From positions 186,001 to 250,000 of the forward strand of contig OY782500.1 of assembly GCA_963677885.1 (NCBI GenBank): DNA of 64,000 bases, given 5' to 3'. The notes under the pieces are model-generated. The model was not told the DNA's origin. It saw only the letters and a program-made list of their open reading frames with translations, and searched no databases. This stretch comes from UBA1351 sp963677885. GTDB lineage: Bacteria; Bacillota; Clostridia; Lachnospirales; Vallitaleaceae. How positions within the stretch are numbered: position 1 is the first letter of the stretch; every line of letters begins with the position of its first letter. Below are positions 37,484 to 46,516 of this stretch, piece after piece. The position numbers and the translations under genes are program-made.

Positions 37484-37767
37484 GTTTTTGTACATTTCGT
37501 AGAAAATAAAACCTGTTTATAAGTTCTAGAATCCTAAAAATCCTAAGATTCTGAAGTATTATCCACACATGATACCTTGAAAGAGGACATACTCACTCTT
37601 TGAGGTATCCGAACAAGCAACTGTGTGGATAACAGTGCTAATTAGTCAAATATCCTTGACTCCTTAGCATAGTTATCCACCGTCATAATGACGAAAGACG
37701 GATGACTGTATATTCGCCTAAAACCGCTGTATCTGCTATAATCAAGGCAATAAAGGAGCTTATGATT
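37484..37767. promoter_or_regulatory. tnpB-tnpC spacer with DnaA boxes and inverted repeat
   Basis: Two consensus DnaA boxes face each other: TTATCCACA at 37559-37567 and TGTGGATAA at 37624-37632. A third near match, TTATCCACC, is at 37673-37681. Between the first two, GATACCTTGAAAGAG (37571-37585) is nearly mirrored by CTCTTTGAGGTATC (37596-37609), giving a potential stem. No gene is seen. IS66 elements often have a spacer here, but such boxes are not a feature I know of. Confidence 0.6.
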
Positions 37768-39399
37768 ATGGCATTTAAATATACAGAAGAACAACTGAAT
37801 ACAATGGATAAGTCACTCCTCATCTCCCTCTTTCTTGGCCTACAAGATCAGCTGGATGTCCTGACAAAGGAGACTCAAGCATTGAATGATAAAATGCAGG
37901 TCATGATGGAACAAATGATTCTTGCCAACAACCACCGTTTTGGTAGATCCTCTGAGAAGATGGAAGATACCAGCCAAGTCATGTTTATGGAAGTGGATGG
38001 ACAAATTATCTTCTTCAATGAAGCTGAAGCCGTCAGTGATCTGGATGCTCCTGAGCCTGATGATCTGGAAATCAAGCCTCCTCGAGGTAAGAAACGTGTT
38101 GGTAAAAAGGACCAAGATCTGTCTGGTCTGCACAAGAACATCATTAACCATTACATATCTGAGGATGAACTCGTGAAGGTCTTTGGTGAAAACGGTTGGA
38201 AACAATTGCCAGATGCAATCGCCAAACGATACAAATTTGTTCCGGCAAAGGTCGAGGTTGATGAACACCATATTGGTGTATACTCCAGCAAGTTTGATGG
38301 ATCTATTATCAAAGCCAAGCATCCCAAAGGCTTGCTACATGGAAGTCCTGTATCAGCTTCACTGGCTGCAGCTGTTATGAATGGTAAGTATGTTAACGCA
38401 GTTCCTCTTTATCGGTTAGAACAAGAATTCCAGCGTTACGGATTGGCTATCACAAGACAGAACATGGCGAACTGGATGATTCGTCTGAGTGAGGAGTACC
38501 TGGGAATCATGTATGATTATCTTCATGACAAACTCTATAACTATCATGTCATACAAGCCGATGAAACTCCGGTTCTGGTAAATCGTGATGGTAGGTCAGC
38601 AGGAAGTAAAAGTTACATGTGGGTTTATCGTTCAGGTTTTATGTATAGGGATGAACAAATCATCCTATATGAATACCAGAAAACGAGGAATGCTTCACAT
38701 CCCAGGACCTTCCTTAAAGATTTCTCCGGTATTTGTGTGACTGATGGCTATCAAGTCTACCACAGTATAGAGAAAGATATTGAAGACTTGATGATTGCAG
38801 GATGCTGGGTACATGCTAGGCGTCGCTTTGACGAGGCTGTCAAAGTAGTACCGAAAACCGGCCAAAAAGAAACCATGGCATATTTGATTATGAAGCAAAT
38901 ACAAGCCATATACCGGGAAGAAAACAAGTTAAAAGATCTTTCTTCCGGGGAGCGACTTAAGCAACGCCAGGTGATTATCAAACCCTTGGTAGATGCTTTG
39001 TTTGTGTTCCTGAAACAGAATGACCATCTTGTACCAAAAAACGGAAAACTTCGTGATGCATTAAAATATATATTAAATCAAGAACGTTATCTAAAAGTGT
39101 TCTTAACTGATGGTGACGTTCCAATGGACAATAATGCCAGCGAGCGTTCCATTCGAGGTTTTTGTATCGGTAAGAAGAATTGGCAAGTCATTGACACTAT
39201 CCGAGGTGCAAACTCTTCTGCCATTATTTATAGTATAGCTGAAACAGCAAAAGCGAATAACTTAAAGCCATATGAGTACTTTGAATACTTACTGACTGAG
39301 ATTCCTAAACATATGGAAGAAACAAGTAAGACCTTCTTGGAAGATCTGCTGCCTTGGTCGGACAAGTTACCGGAAGATATCAGAAAACCAAAGAAGTAA
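37768..39399 (+). CDS. tnpC: IS66 transposase
   Basis: A 543-residue DDE transposase. An N-terminal leucine-zipper-like helix (about 10-55) leads to the IS66 central region and the catalytic core. That core includes VIQADETPVLVN (first Asp), FSGICVTDGYQVY (second Asp) and MDNNASERSIRGFCIGKKNW (Glu). The zinc-finger segment of other members is reduced, with no CxxC pairs. The start at MAFKYTEEQ is chosen because AGGAG lies 9 nt upstream. In-frame ATGs 6 and 66 bp earlier are worse placed. It is unbroken. Confidence 0.93.
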   Translation: MAFKYTEEQLNTMDKSLLISLFLGLQDQLDVLTKETQALNDKMQVMMEQMILANNHRFGRSSEKMEDTSQVMFMEVDGQIIFFNEAEAVSDLDAPEPDDLEIKPPRGKKRVGKKDQDLSGLHKNIINHYISEDELVKVFGENGWKQLPDAIAKRYKFVPAKVEVDEHHIGVYSSKFDGSIIKAKHPKGLLHGSPVSASLAAAVMNGKYVNAVPLYRLEQEFQRYGLAITRQNMANWMIRLSEEYLGIMYDYLHDKLYNYHVIQADETPVLVNRDGRSAGSKSYMWVYRSGFMYRDEQIILYEYQKTRNASHPRTFLKDFSGICVTDGYQVYHSIEKDIEDLMIAGCWVHARRRFDEAVKVVPKTGQKETMAYLIMKQIQAIYREENKLKDLSSGERLKQRQVIIKPLVDALFVFLKQNDHLVPKNGKLRDALKYILNQERYLKVFLTDGDVPMDNNASERSIRGFCIGKKNWQVIDTIRGANSSAIIYSIAETAKANNLKPYEYFEYLLTEIPKHMEETSKTFLEDLLPWSDKLPEDIRKPKK

Positions 39400-39483
39400 A
39401 TAATTGGTCATGAAAATGACCATTTATTTATAGGGGTACTGGCTATGGAGCGTTTACCTTCGATTCTTTTATCTCCATAAGAA

Positions 39484-39515
39484 AAAAGGACCCGTACCTT
39501 GTACGAGTCCTTTTT
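39484..39515 (-). terminator. ssrA terminator
   Basis: On the minus strand a GGACTCGTAC-AAG-GTACGGGTCC stem (one mismatch) is followed by a run of T. It begins 4 bp past the mature 3' end of the tmRNA. Confidence 0.85.
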
Positions 39516-39518
39516 CTA

Positions 39519-39865
39519 TGGAGGTGAGGGGAATCGAACCCCTGTCCGAAAACCGATCCACCAGAGCATCTCCCATCACAGTCTAGTCTTTGACATTCCC
39601 TCTACCGCACGTTAGTAGACAAACTTACGGTTTTAGTAGCTTCATAAGGTCTATATCCACCGCAAAGCTTAAGTGGTATAGTTCCCCGCAAAGTCGATGC
39701 CAGGTTCCTAAACAGCGGGTGATCTAGGGCTGACACGCAGCACTAGGCTGCGAAAGCTAAATTATCTTCAGCGTTTAATTTAAAAGTCCGGCTTGATGAC
39801 GCAGACTCCGGTTCTGCGGATGGCTTCTCTTGCTTCATGATCCCCGTCGAAACCAGTACACCCCC
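39519..39865 (-). ncRNA. ssrA: Transfer-messenger RNA (SsrA)
   Basis: A 347-nt tmRNA. The 5' GGGGGTG pairs with the 3' CACCTCC of the acceptor stem. The 3' T-arm GGGGTTCGATTCCCC and the 5' D-like CTGGTTTCGACGGGG are canonical. CCA is not encoded beyond the final A. The tag reading frame reaches AAC GCT GAA GAT AAT TTA GCT then TTC GCA GCC TAG (39775-39743), giving the tag end NAEDNLAFAA; the resume codon is not certain. It lies downstream of smpB, its protein partner in rescuing stalled ribosomes. Confidence 0.95.
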
Positions 39866-39895
39866 GTACTGGTCGAGCATATATGGTTACAGAGA

Positions 39896-40369
39896 CTAAT
39901 ACAGGTTCTTGACCTTGAAATCTTTCTCTGCAGCTCTTCGTTGATCTTTTGCTGCAATCGCCTGACGCTTATCGTGGAGTTTCTTACCTTTACACAGGCC
40001 TATTTCCACCTTCATCAGACTCCCTTTTAAGTATACTTTAAGGGGCATAAGTGTGTATCCCTTTTGAGCAACTGCCGCTTCTATCTTGTTGATTTCGTAT
40101 CGGTTCAGCAGAAGTTTTCTAGTCCTTAGAGGGTCTTTATTAAAGATGTTCCCCTGCTCATAAGGTGTGATATGCATATTGGTGACAAAAACCTCCCGGT
40201 TTCTGACTTTAACAAAACTTTCCTTGATGGAACCCTTACCCTGACGCAGGGACTTGACTTCTGTTCCTGAGAGTACGATACCACATTCAAAAGTCTCTTC
40301 CACAAAGTAATCATGGTAAACCTTTTTGTTGTTGGCAATCAATTTGTAAAGTTCTTTATTTTTCGCCAT
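39896..40369 (-). CDS. smpB: SsrA-binding protein
   Basis: A 157-residue SmpB that brings tmRNA to stalled ribosomes. Family landmarks are HDYFVEETFECGIVLSGTEV, KSLRQGKGSIKESFVK, and the basic C-terminal tail KLHDKRQAIAAKDQRRAAEK. GGAGGTGAT is 4 nt before the ATG. It sits directly before ssrA and after rnr, the usual Gram-positive order. Confidence 0.97.
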   Translation of the reverse strand: MAKNKELYKLIANNKKVYHDYFVEETFECGIVLSGTEVKSLRQGKGSIKESFVKVRNREVFVTNMHITPYEQGNIFNKDPLRTRKLLLNRYEINKIEAAVAQKGYTLMPLKVYLKGSLMKVEIGLCKGKKLHDKRQAIAAKDQRRAAEKDFKVKNLY

Positions 40370-40464
40370 GGTATCACCTCCTCGTCCTGCTAATAATTAC
40401 CGAATTGCACTCAGACACGTAAAATATATTATAGCACACTAAATAAAAAGTGCAAGGAATTTTC

Positions 40465-42651
40465 TTATATCAGATATTCATCTTCATCAAGATCGTCATA
40501 TACCAATGAAAAGTCAATAGTTCTCATCCGTTTGTCAATAGACAGGACTTCAACCGTCAGAGTATCCCCCAACCTAAAGATACGGCCTGTCCTTTCACCA
40601 ATAAGACACAGGGTCTTTTCATCATAATTATAGTAGTCATCATGAAGGCGAACCATAGGAATAAGACCTTCTACTGTATTGGGTAGTTCAACATAGATAC
40701 CCCAATTGGTCAGACCAGAGATAACCCCTTTGAACATATGACCAACCTTGTCCTCCATATACTCACATTTTTTAAACTTGGAGACTTCTCTTTCAACTTC
40801 TTCAGCACGCCGTTCCAGTTTTGATGTATTATAAGCCACCTTGTCCAAAATATCTTCATAGTATTCATAGGCGTCATCATCAAAGAGTCCATTAATCACA
40901 GTTTTAATTATCCGATGGATTTGCAGGTCAGGGTACCGTCTGATTGGTGATGTAAAATGGGTATAAAAGTCTGTTGCCAAACCAAAATGTCCATCTGATG
41001 ACGTGGTGTACTTCGCCTGTTTCATAGACCTAAGTGCCAGCCTTGAAATAATGGTTTCCTGTTCACTGCCCTCAATATCAATAAGAAGTTTTTGAATTTC
41101 TTTCGGATGTGGCTCATGGCCCTTCCCTTTTATGCTGTATCCATAGTTATGGATAAACTCAGCCAGATTACGGATTTTTTCCGGATCCGGGTCTTCATGA
41201 GATCGATAAAGGAAGGGGATTTCCTGCCAGTGAAAGTCCTCTGCAATGGTTTCATTGGCTAAGAGCATAAACTCTTCGATGATCTTCGTTGCGATCGATC
41301 TGTCATAGGGTTTAATCTCCATGATACGGCCATCTTCATCCAGAATAAATTTTGCCTCAGGAAAATCAAAGTCAATTGCTCCTCTGACTTCTCTTCTTTT
41401 CTTTAAAATACCTTGAAGTTCTTCCATTAAGTAAAAAAGATCTAAGCAGTCTTTATAACGCTCTTTTAAATCCTTATCATCATCAACCAGGATTTTTGCT
41501 ACATGATTATAGGTCATTCGTTCATTAACACAGATAATAGACTCTACGACCCGGTGTCCAACTACTTTTCCACTATTATCTACAGACATGATGCAGGAAA
41601 GGGCAAACCGGTCTGTACCTGCATTAAGAGAGCATATACCGTTAGATAAACGATGGGGCAGCATTGGTATTACCCGGTCAACCAGATATACACTGGTACC
41701 TCGTAGAAGGGCTTCCTCGTCCAGTTTAGACCCCCTCGTAACATAATGGGTTACATCGGCGATATGTACGCCAAGCTCGTAACCACTGTCAGTCCTTGTA
41801 AGTGTTATAGCGTCATCTAAGTCTTTGGCATCATCACCGTCTATAGTAACTGTTAACACATTTCTTAAGTCTTCTCGATGAGATTCTTCAGCAATCATGT
41901 CCTCATCAAGGGCAGTAGGAATAGACTCTACCTCATCTAAAACTTCTTGTGGAAATGCAGTCGGTAAGTCATAAGCCATAATGATAGCTTTAATTTCTGT
42001 ATCAGGATCATTAATATGGCCAATAATCTCGATAATCTCGCCTTCCGGCTTCTTATTCTCATCACCCCAGTTCGTTAGTTTAACAACGACCTTATGGCCC
42101 TTAACGGCCCCTTTAGAACCTTGCTTAGGGATAAAAATATCCTTATGAAACTTCTTATGATCCGGCACAACAAAGCCAAAAGACGTAGACGGTTCATATG
42201 TACCGATAATGGTACTTATTCCTCTTTTGACCACCCTAACGATTTCACCTTCACATCTTCTATCTCCTGATTTTTCACGAAGAACATTAACAGCTACTGT
42301 ATCACCATGAAAAGCACCATGGACAAAATCTGCTGGAATAAATATATCTTCTTCCCTCTCAGGGGTTTCAACAAATCCAAAGCCTTTTTGATGGGAAATA
42401 AAATTTCCTACAATGAAATTTTTATCCTCATTTATCATGTATTTCTTTTTATTGGTAAAAATGATCTTACCCTCATCAACAAGTTCCTGAAGGATAATTT
42501 CCAGTTCCTCCATTTGTCCTTCTTCCAAACTAAGGAGCATTTTGAATCCTTTTAGTTTTAAGGGTTTATACTCTTTAGAAGTCATGATATCCAATATAAT
42601 CTTTTTTCTCTTATCTGTATCATTCATTAATTCATGTCGTTTGTTGTACAT
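40465..42651 (-). CDS. rnr: Ribonuclease R
   Basis: A 728-residue 3'-5' exoribonuclease. An N-terminal winged-helix segment (about 10-70) is followed by two cold-shock/OB domains (about 72-215) and the RNB catalytic domain (about 245-570; TIDGDDAKDLDDAI carries the metal-binding Asp cluster). An S1 domain (about 620-705) completes it. RNase R degrades structured RNA and nonstop mRNAs freed by tmRNA, matching its place before smpB-ssrA. GGAGG is 4-5 nt before the first ATG. Confidence 0.96.
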   Translation of the reverse strand: MYNKRHELMNDTDKRKKIILDIMTSKEYKPLKLKGFKMLLSLEEGQMEELEIILQELVDEGKIIFTNKKKYMINEDKNFIVGNFISHQKGFGFVETPEREEDIFIPADFVHGAFHGDTVAVNVLREKSGDRRCEGEIVRVVKRGISTIIGTYEPSTSFGFVVPDHKKFHKDIFIPKQGSKGAVKGHKVVVKLTNWGDENKKPEGEIIEIIGHINDPDTEIKAIIMAYDLPTAFPQEVLDEVESIPTALDEDMIAEESHREDLRNVLTVTIDGDDAKDLDDAITLTRTDSGYELGVHIADVTHYVTRGSKLDEEALLRGTSVYLVDRVIPMLPHRLSNGICSLNAGTDRFALSCIMSVDNSGKVVGHRVVESIICVNERMTYNHVAKILVDDDKDLKERYKDCLDLFYLMEELQGILKKRREVRGAIDFDFPEAKFILDEDGRIMEIKPYDRSIATKIIEEFMLLANETIAEDFHWQEIPFLYRSHEDPDPEKIRNLAEFIHNYGYSIKGKGHEPHPKEIQKLLIDIEGSEQETIISRLALRSMKQAKYTTSSDGHFGLATDFYTHFTSPIRRYPDLQIHRIIKTVINGLFDDDAYEYYEDILDKVAYNTSKLERRAEEVEREVSKFKKCEYMEDKVGHMFKGVISGLTNWGIYVELPNTVEGLIPMVRLHDDYYNYDEKTLCLIGERTGRIFRLGDTLTVEVLSIDKRMRTIDFSLVYDDLDEDEYLI

Positions 42652-42689
42652 AAAACCTCCATCGGTTTATCATCTATTTTTTTCAAAAC

Positions 42690-42713
42690 AAAAGAGCACC
42701 AGGGTGCTCTTTT
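42690..42713 (-). terminator. Terminator after the vWA protein gene
   Basis: On the minus strand an 11-bp perfect stem (AAAAGAGCACC) with a 2-nt loop is followed by T-rich sequence. It ends the SLH-vWA operon before rnr. Confidence 0.75.
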
Positions 42714-42743
42714 ATTATACTAAGTAACTATATGTTTTTCAAA

Positions 42744-45700
42744 CTATAATATATCTGGTAAATCCATATCTGTTGGGTCAAGGATTTCAACTTCTGGGTC
42801 TCCATCATCTGGGTTATCCGGATCGTCTGGATCTCCAGGGTTGTCTGGGTTATCTGGATCTCCTGGGTCTCCCGGATCTCCAGGCTCACCAGGTGTACCA
42901 CCTTCACTTCCTGAACCTGACCATCCATTGGTTGAATTCCAGTCACCTTCTGCATCTATTGATGTTGCATTGATTTTGATACTGCCAACTTCAAGATCCG
43001 TCCAGTCCATAAGTGTTGCAAAGGCGTCATCTCCATCAAGACTTAAGCCATTCACACTTATATCATTGGATTCTTCATCTGTTACTAAAAGATTTACACG
43101 AATGACATCTGAAGGATCTCTTTCAACACTACCACTAACAATTACTTCATCAATGACAGATTTAAGTATCATATTGTTTCCATTTACCGGATCAAGTACT
43201 GGAGCACTTGGAAGTACGGTAACGGCTTCTTCATCTCCACCAACAAAACTGTAATCATAAGTATCATTACTTGTTCCGTAGGTGACGTATACTGAATTTG
43301 CAGGGATATCAATATTTTGAGTAGTTTTAGTTACAAAAGTTGCACTAACTTCATCATCAACTAAGGCATATCTACCATTTGCCTGTCTAACAAGAGTCAA
43401 GTTAACCGGACTGCTAACAGCTTGTGTCACGACAAGTGAGTCTCTAACAATAAGACTGGTTGTCCAACCCGCCTCAGTTAAGATAAGGTTGTCTGGCACA
43501 TCAAATTTAAGAACAACATTGGTTAACTGGTAGGTATCTTCTATCCATGTAGAATCCAGACTTACATCTGAACCTTTGATATCAAAAGTGATTTCAACAC
43601 TGTCACCGGCAACAACCCAATCAGGTGATGCAGTTACATCCACAGCACTGATCATGGAGATTCTGGTTTTGGCAACTATTTCTCTTGTAGCCGTTGATAC
43701 ATCACCATCATCATCAATAACTTTGGCTTCAACTACTATAATGCCGTCTTCCAGTGGCTTAATATTTGTACCAGGACTTTCAAAGTCACCATCTTCATCT
43801 GCAAGGGTTTCACTGGAATCTAAAGTAGTGTCATCACCATCATCACCAGCTTGAATCACTTCATTATTGGAATCTTTGAAGCTGACATATACTTCAGCTT
43901 CCGGTCCCGCTTGTCCCGTTACGATAACGTCTTCAACTTCGTCGTAGTCCACAATATCATCGTCGGATATTGGATCAATAAGAGGAACTGTTGGTAAGAC
44001 ATTAATTTCTGGTGCATTACCGCCAACAATAGTCACAGGACGGTCAAGCATATCTGTATACTCAAGGGTTACACTATCTTCTTCAAAAGCTACATCACTT
44101 GATGAATCAAATCCATAAGTAATTGAAACTTTGGCAGGATTCATGACATAATTACCATCAGCGTTTTTAGCCATAGTCAAGTCTGTAAAGACCCCAGTTA
44201 ATAAGCGCGTATCAGGATCAAAAGAAAATCCTTCTGGAAGTTTACTATTAATAGGTAACAAATGTTCTGGTACAACATGGCTAAATGCCATATCGTTAAT
44301 CTGAATCTCATCAGCAATGCTAACTTCAATTGCATCATAGGCCGCTTCAATATCAGTAGGTGTACTTGCTGCATAATAGTAATTTCCATCTACCACTTCA
44401 GCAGATAAAGCATGTTTACCAAACTCGTTAAGCTTATCTAAGTCACCAGACTTATGTGAAATACCAATGATAAACTGGCGAACGTCTAAATCACTATCTG
44501 TAATTTGGTCAATAGCTGCCAAGGTATAATAGTAGGAACCTTCACTTCTGGTTACGCCTTTAAATTTAATATCAGTTACAAGATAAGTCTTCTCTTCATC
44601 CAAATCATATGTCTTGGTATTGGATCCTTGTGTCATCCAATAGTAAGGAGCTCCATCAGAAAGGAATACAATATATTTGCTTGTATTCATAGCTTCTCTT
44701 TCAAGGAATTCATAGTATGCAAGACGATAAGCGTCTCCCATATTGGTTCCCAGTTCCAGTCCAAAACTATCAATTTTACTCTTAATGGCTTCGGTAGCAC
44801 CTTCTACTCCCAGGTTATTAAAGGTTTCACCGTTCACCTTCTGTACGTTACCATATTTGTCAAAGGTAATTATAGCAATGTTGGTATTCGTACCATCAAA
44901 ATTATCAACAAAGTTCTTAGCCGCCTGTTTCGCAATATTGATTCGCTGGTCTGCCCAGGCAACATTGTTCTGACTGCCATTTAGGGCCCATGCCATACTA
45001 AGGGATGTATCCAGCATTAGAATGATATCTTTTTGCTGATCGTTGTACATTTTATCAGCATCCAGTTCAACTTCAGCCGGAAGTAATTCGTAATCCACAA
45101 CCACTTCCTCTTCCTGATAAACTTCAGTCTTATCTGGAGTAATCTTGACTTCACTTACATATGATGCAATCTCAAAAGGAATAAACCCAAAAACATTATC
45201 CTGATTGAAGTACTTATAGCTTGTTCCTTCGTCAATATCTCTGTACCGGATAAAGGCTTCATTACTTTCCGGGAAAGTGAACATAGCTTTTGCCTCTGTA
45301 ACTTTTACAGTAACTTCAAACTCAATTCGTGTATCAGGTATATAGTAATCACCTTCTGCATTAAGTGAATAATGAATGTTCTCAAGATTACCATAGACCA
45401 AGCCATTGGACGAAGTAATAAAAGCAGGTGACCCAACTACTTCCATTCCATCAGGAATGATGTCTTGGAAATATAATTGATCAACGACAAAATCAGTAGT
45501 TATCTCATCAGCAATCTCTTCATAGAAATCATTTAAGATGAGTTGATCATTGGTAGCGTAAACAGTCGCATTAGGCTGTTCTCCAGCTATCTGGTCTAAT
45601 TTACGCTTTGAGCTGTCATTGTAGGTAAATGAAATAAAATGCGATTTAAGTTTGTCATTTTCACCGGCATACTCTGACATTAACTTCGCATACTCAAGAG

Positions 45701-46505
45701 AGTATCCATTATAATCACCGGTACCATAATTAACAAAATATTTCTCAGCGTGGTCTCCATTGGCTTTATAATCTTTGAGATCCACTGAGGAAATGCTTTT
45801 TAAGTATGACCATGAATTTCCGTGTTGGTAGTAACCAGTTGCTTCCCACCAGTCATTGGTCTTACCAAGTTTAGCTGTGTTAAAGGAAAAAGCCGTTGGT
45901 TCACCATCTGTTAAGAGTACAATATGCTGTTCTTCTGCACTGCCAAACTGCTCAAGGTTTCTGGCAGCTACACGTATAGCTTCACCCAGGTTTGTTCCTC
46001 CCATAAAGTCACCATTAAAGAAAGAACGTATTTCATTTTCATAGGTATTAAGATCTAAAAGCTTCTTTCCATTAATAGTCAGGATAGATGTATCACTTCC
46101 ATAAAGGACAACACCGACTTTTACATTATCCTGGGTTTTCAAATGATCCAGAAAATTATTGGCAGCCTCAATAGCAAATTCATTTCGTGTTTTTGTCACA
46201 CCGCCTGAAGTGATTGTATCTTTCATACTTCCGGACTTATCAATAACAATGAAGACTTCTTTATCTTTGCTGATAATATGATTTTCAACCATATCAGCCG
46301 GAATTTTCTGAGGCAATACCTGATAGCGGATGGTTACTTCCTCTTCCAATTCTACATTCGTTTCATCAATACGACGCTCAATAAGAATAGGTGCCTTATC
46401 CATCGTATAAGCGTCAACGTAAGACCCTTGGTTTAACATAAGGAGATTGATAACCAACACAATGGCCATAACACCTGCTAAACCTTTCATTAATTTTCTA
46501 CCCAT
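42744..46505 (-). CDS. Large secreted protein with two von Willebrand A domains
   Basis: A 1253-residue protein. An N-terminal signal/anchor (about 5-32) is followed by vWA domain 1 with MIDAS motif DKSGS (89-93), and vWA domain 2 with DTSLS (from 499). Several beta-sandwich repeats come next (about 750-1190), where NAPEINVLPTVPLIDPISDD and VLPSAPVLDPVNGNN open similar units. The C-terminus is a Gly/Pro/Asp-rich collagen-like stretch (PGEPGDPGDPGDPDNP). No LPxTG is present, so sortase anchoring is not indicated. It follows an SLH protein gene by 11 bp. A metal-dependent adhesion role is inferred. Confidence 0.85.
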   Translation of the reverse strand: MGRKLMKGLAGVMAIVLVINLLMLNQGSYVDAYTMDKAPILIERRIDETNVELEEEVTIRYQVLPQKIPADMVENHIISKDKEVFIVIDKSGSMKDTITSGGVTKTRNEFAIEAANNFLDHLKTQDNVKVGVVLYGSDTSILTINGKKLLDLNTYENEIRSFFNGDFMGGTNLGEAIRVAARNLEQFGSAEEQHIVLLTDGEPTAFSFNTAKLGKTNDWWEATGYYQHGNSWSYLKSISSVDLKDYKANGDHAEKYFVNYGTGDYNGYSLEYAKLMSEYAGENDKLKSHFISFTYNDSSKRKLDQIAGEQPNATVYATNDQLILNDFYEEIADEITTDFVVDQLYFQDIIPDGMEVVGSPAFITSSNGLVYGNLENIHYSLNAEGDYYIPDTRIEFEVTVKVTEAKAMFTFPESNEAFIRYRDIDEGTSYKYFNQDNVFGFIPFEIASYVSEVKITPDKTEVYQEEEVVVDYELLPAEVELDADKMYNDQQKDIILMLDTSLSMAWALNGSQNNVAWADQRINIAKQAAKNFVDNFDGTNTNIAIITFDKYGNVQKVNGETFNNLGVEGATEAIKSKIDSFGLELGTNMGDAYRLAYYEFLEREAMNTSKYIVFLSDGAPYYWMTQGSNTKTYDLDEEKTYLVTDIKFKGVTRSEGSYYYTLAAIDQITDSDLDVRQFIIGISHKSGDLDKLNEFGKHALSAEVVDGNYYYAASTPTDIEAAYDAIEVSIADEIQINDMAFSHVVPEHLLPINSKLPEGFSFDPDTRLLTGVFTDLTMAKNADGNYVMNPAKVSITYGFDSSSDVAFEEDSVTLEYTDMLDRPVTIVGGNAPEINVLPTVPLIDPISDDDIVDYDEVEDVIVTGQAGPEAEVYVSFKDSNNEVIQAGDDGDDTTLDSSETLADEDGDFESPGTNIKPLEDGIIVVEAKVIDDDGDVSTATREIVAKTRISMISAVDVTASPDWVVAGDSVEITFDIKGSDVSLDSTWIEDTYQLTNVVLKFDVPDNLILTEAGWTTSLIVRDSLVVTQAVSSPVNLTLVRQANGRYALVDDEVSATFVTKTTQNIDIPANSVYVTYGTSNDTYDYSFVGGDEEAVTVLPSAPVLDPVNGNNMILKSVIDEVIVSGSVERDPSDVIRVNLLVTDEESNDISVNGLSLDGDDAFATLMDWTDLEVGSIKINATSIDAEGDWNSTNGWSGSGSEGGTPGEPGDPGDPGDPDNPDNPGDPDDPDNPDDGDPEVEILDPTDMDLPDIL

Positions 46506-46516
46506 GTTTTATCCTC

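Larger units (their letters stand above)
36624..39457 (+). mobile_element. Complete IS66-family insertion sequence
   Basis: The 2834-bp element starts GTAAACGCTCC and ends with the exact reverse complement; the terminal inverted repeats are identical over 23 bp (36624-36646 and 39435-39457). The flanking octamer CTTCGATT is duplicated at 36616-36623 and 39458-39465, matching the 8-bp duplication of IS66 elements. It carries tnpA, tnpB and tnpC in order, all intact. It inserted about 20 bp past the ssrA terminator hairpin. Intact genes, ends and target duplication point to a recent, possibly active insertion. Confidence 0.95.

Noticed and set aside
37484..37767. Chromosomal or plasmid replication origin
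   Set aside because: The DnaA boxes lie within an insertion sequence, with no dnaA, dnaN, rep gene or AT-rich unwinding region nearby.
42841..43254. A 137-codon plus-strand frame opposite the vWA gene
   Set aside because: Gly/Ser/Pro-rich composition simply mirrors the repetitive 3' end of the vWA gene.
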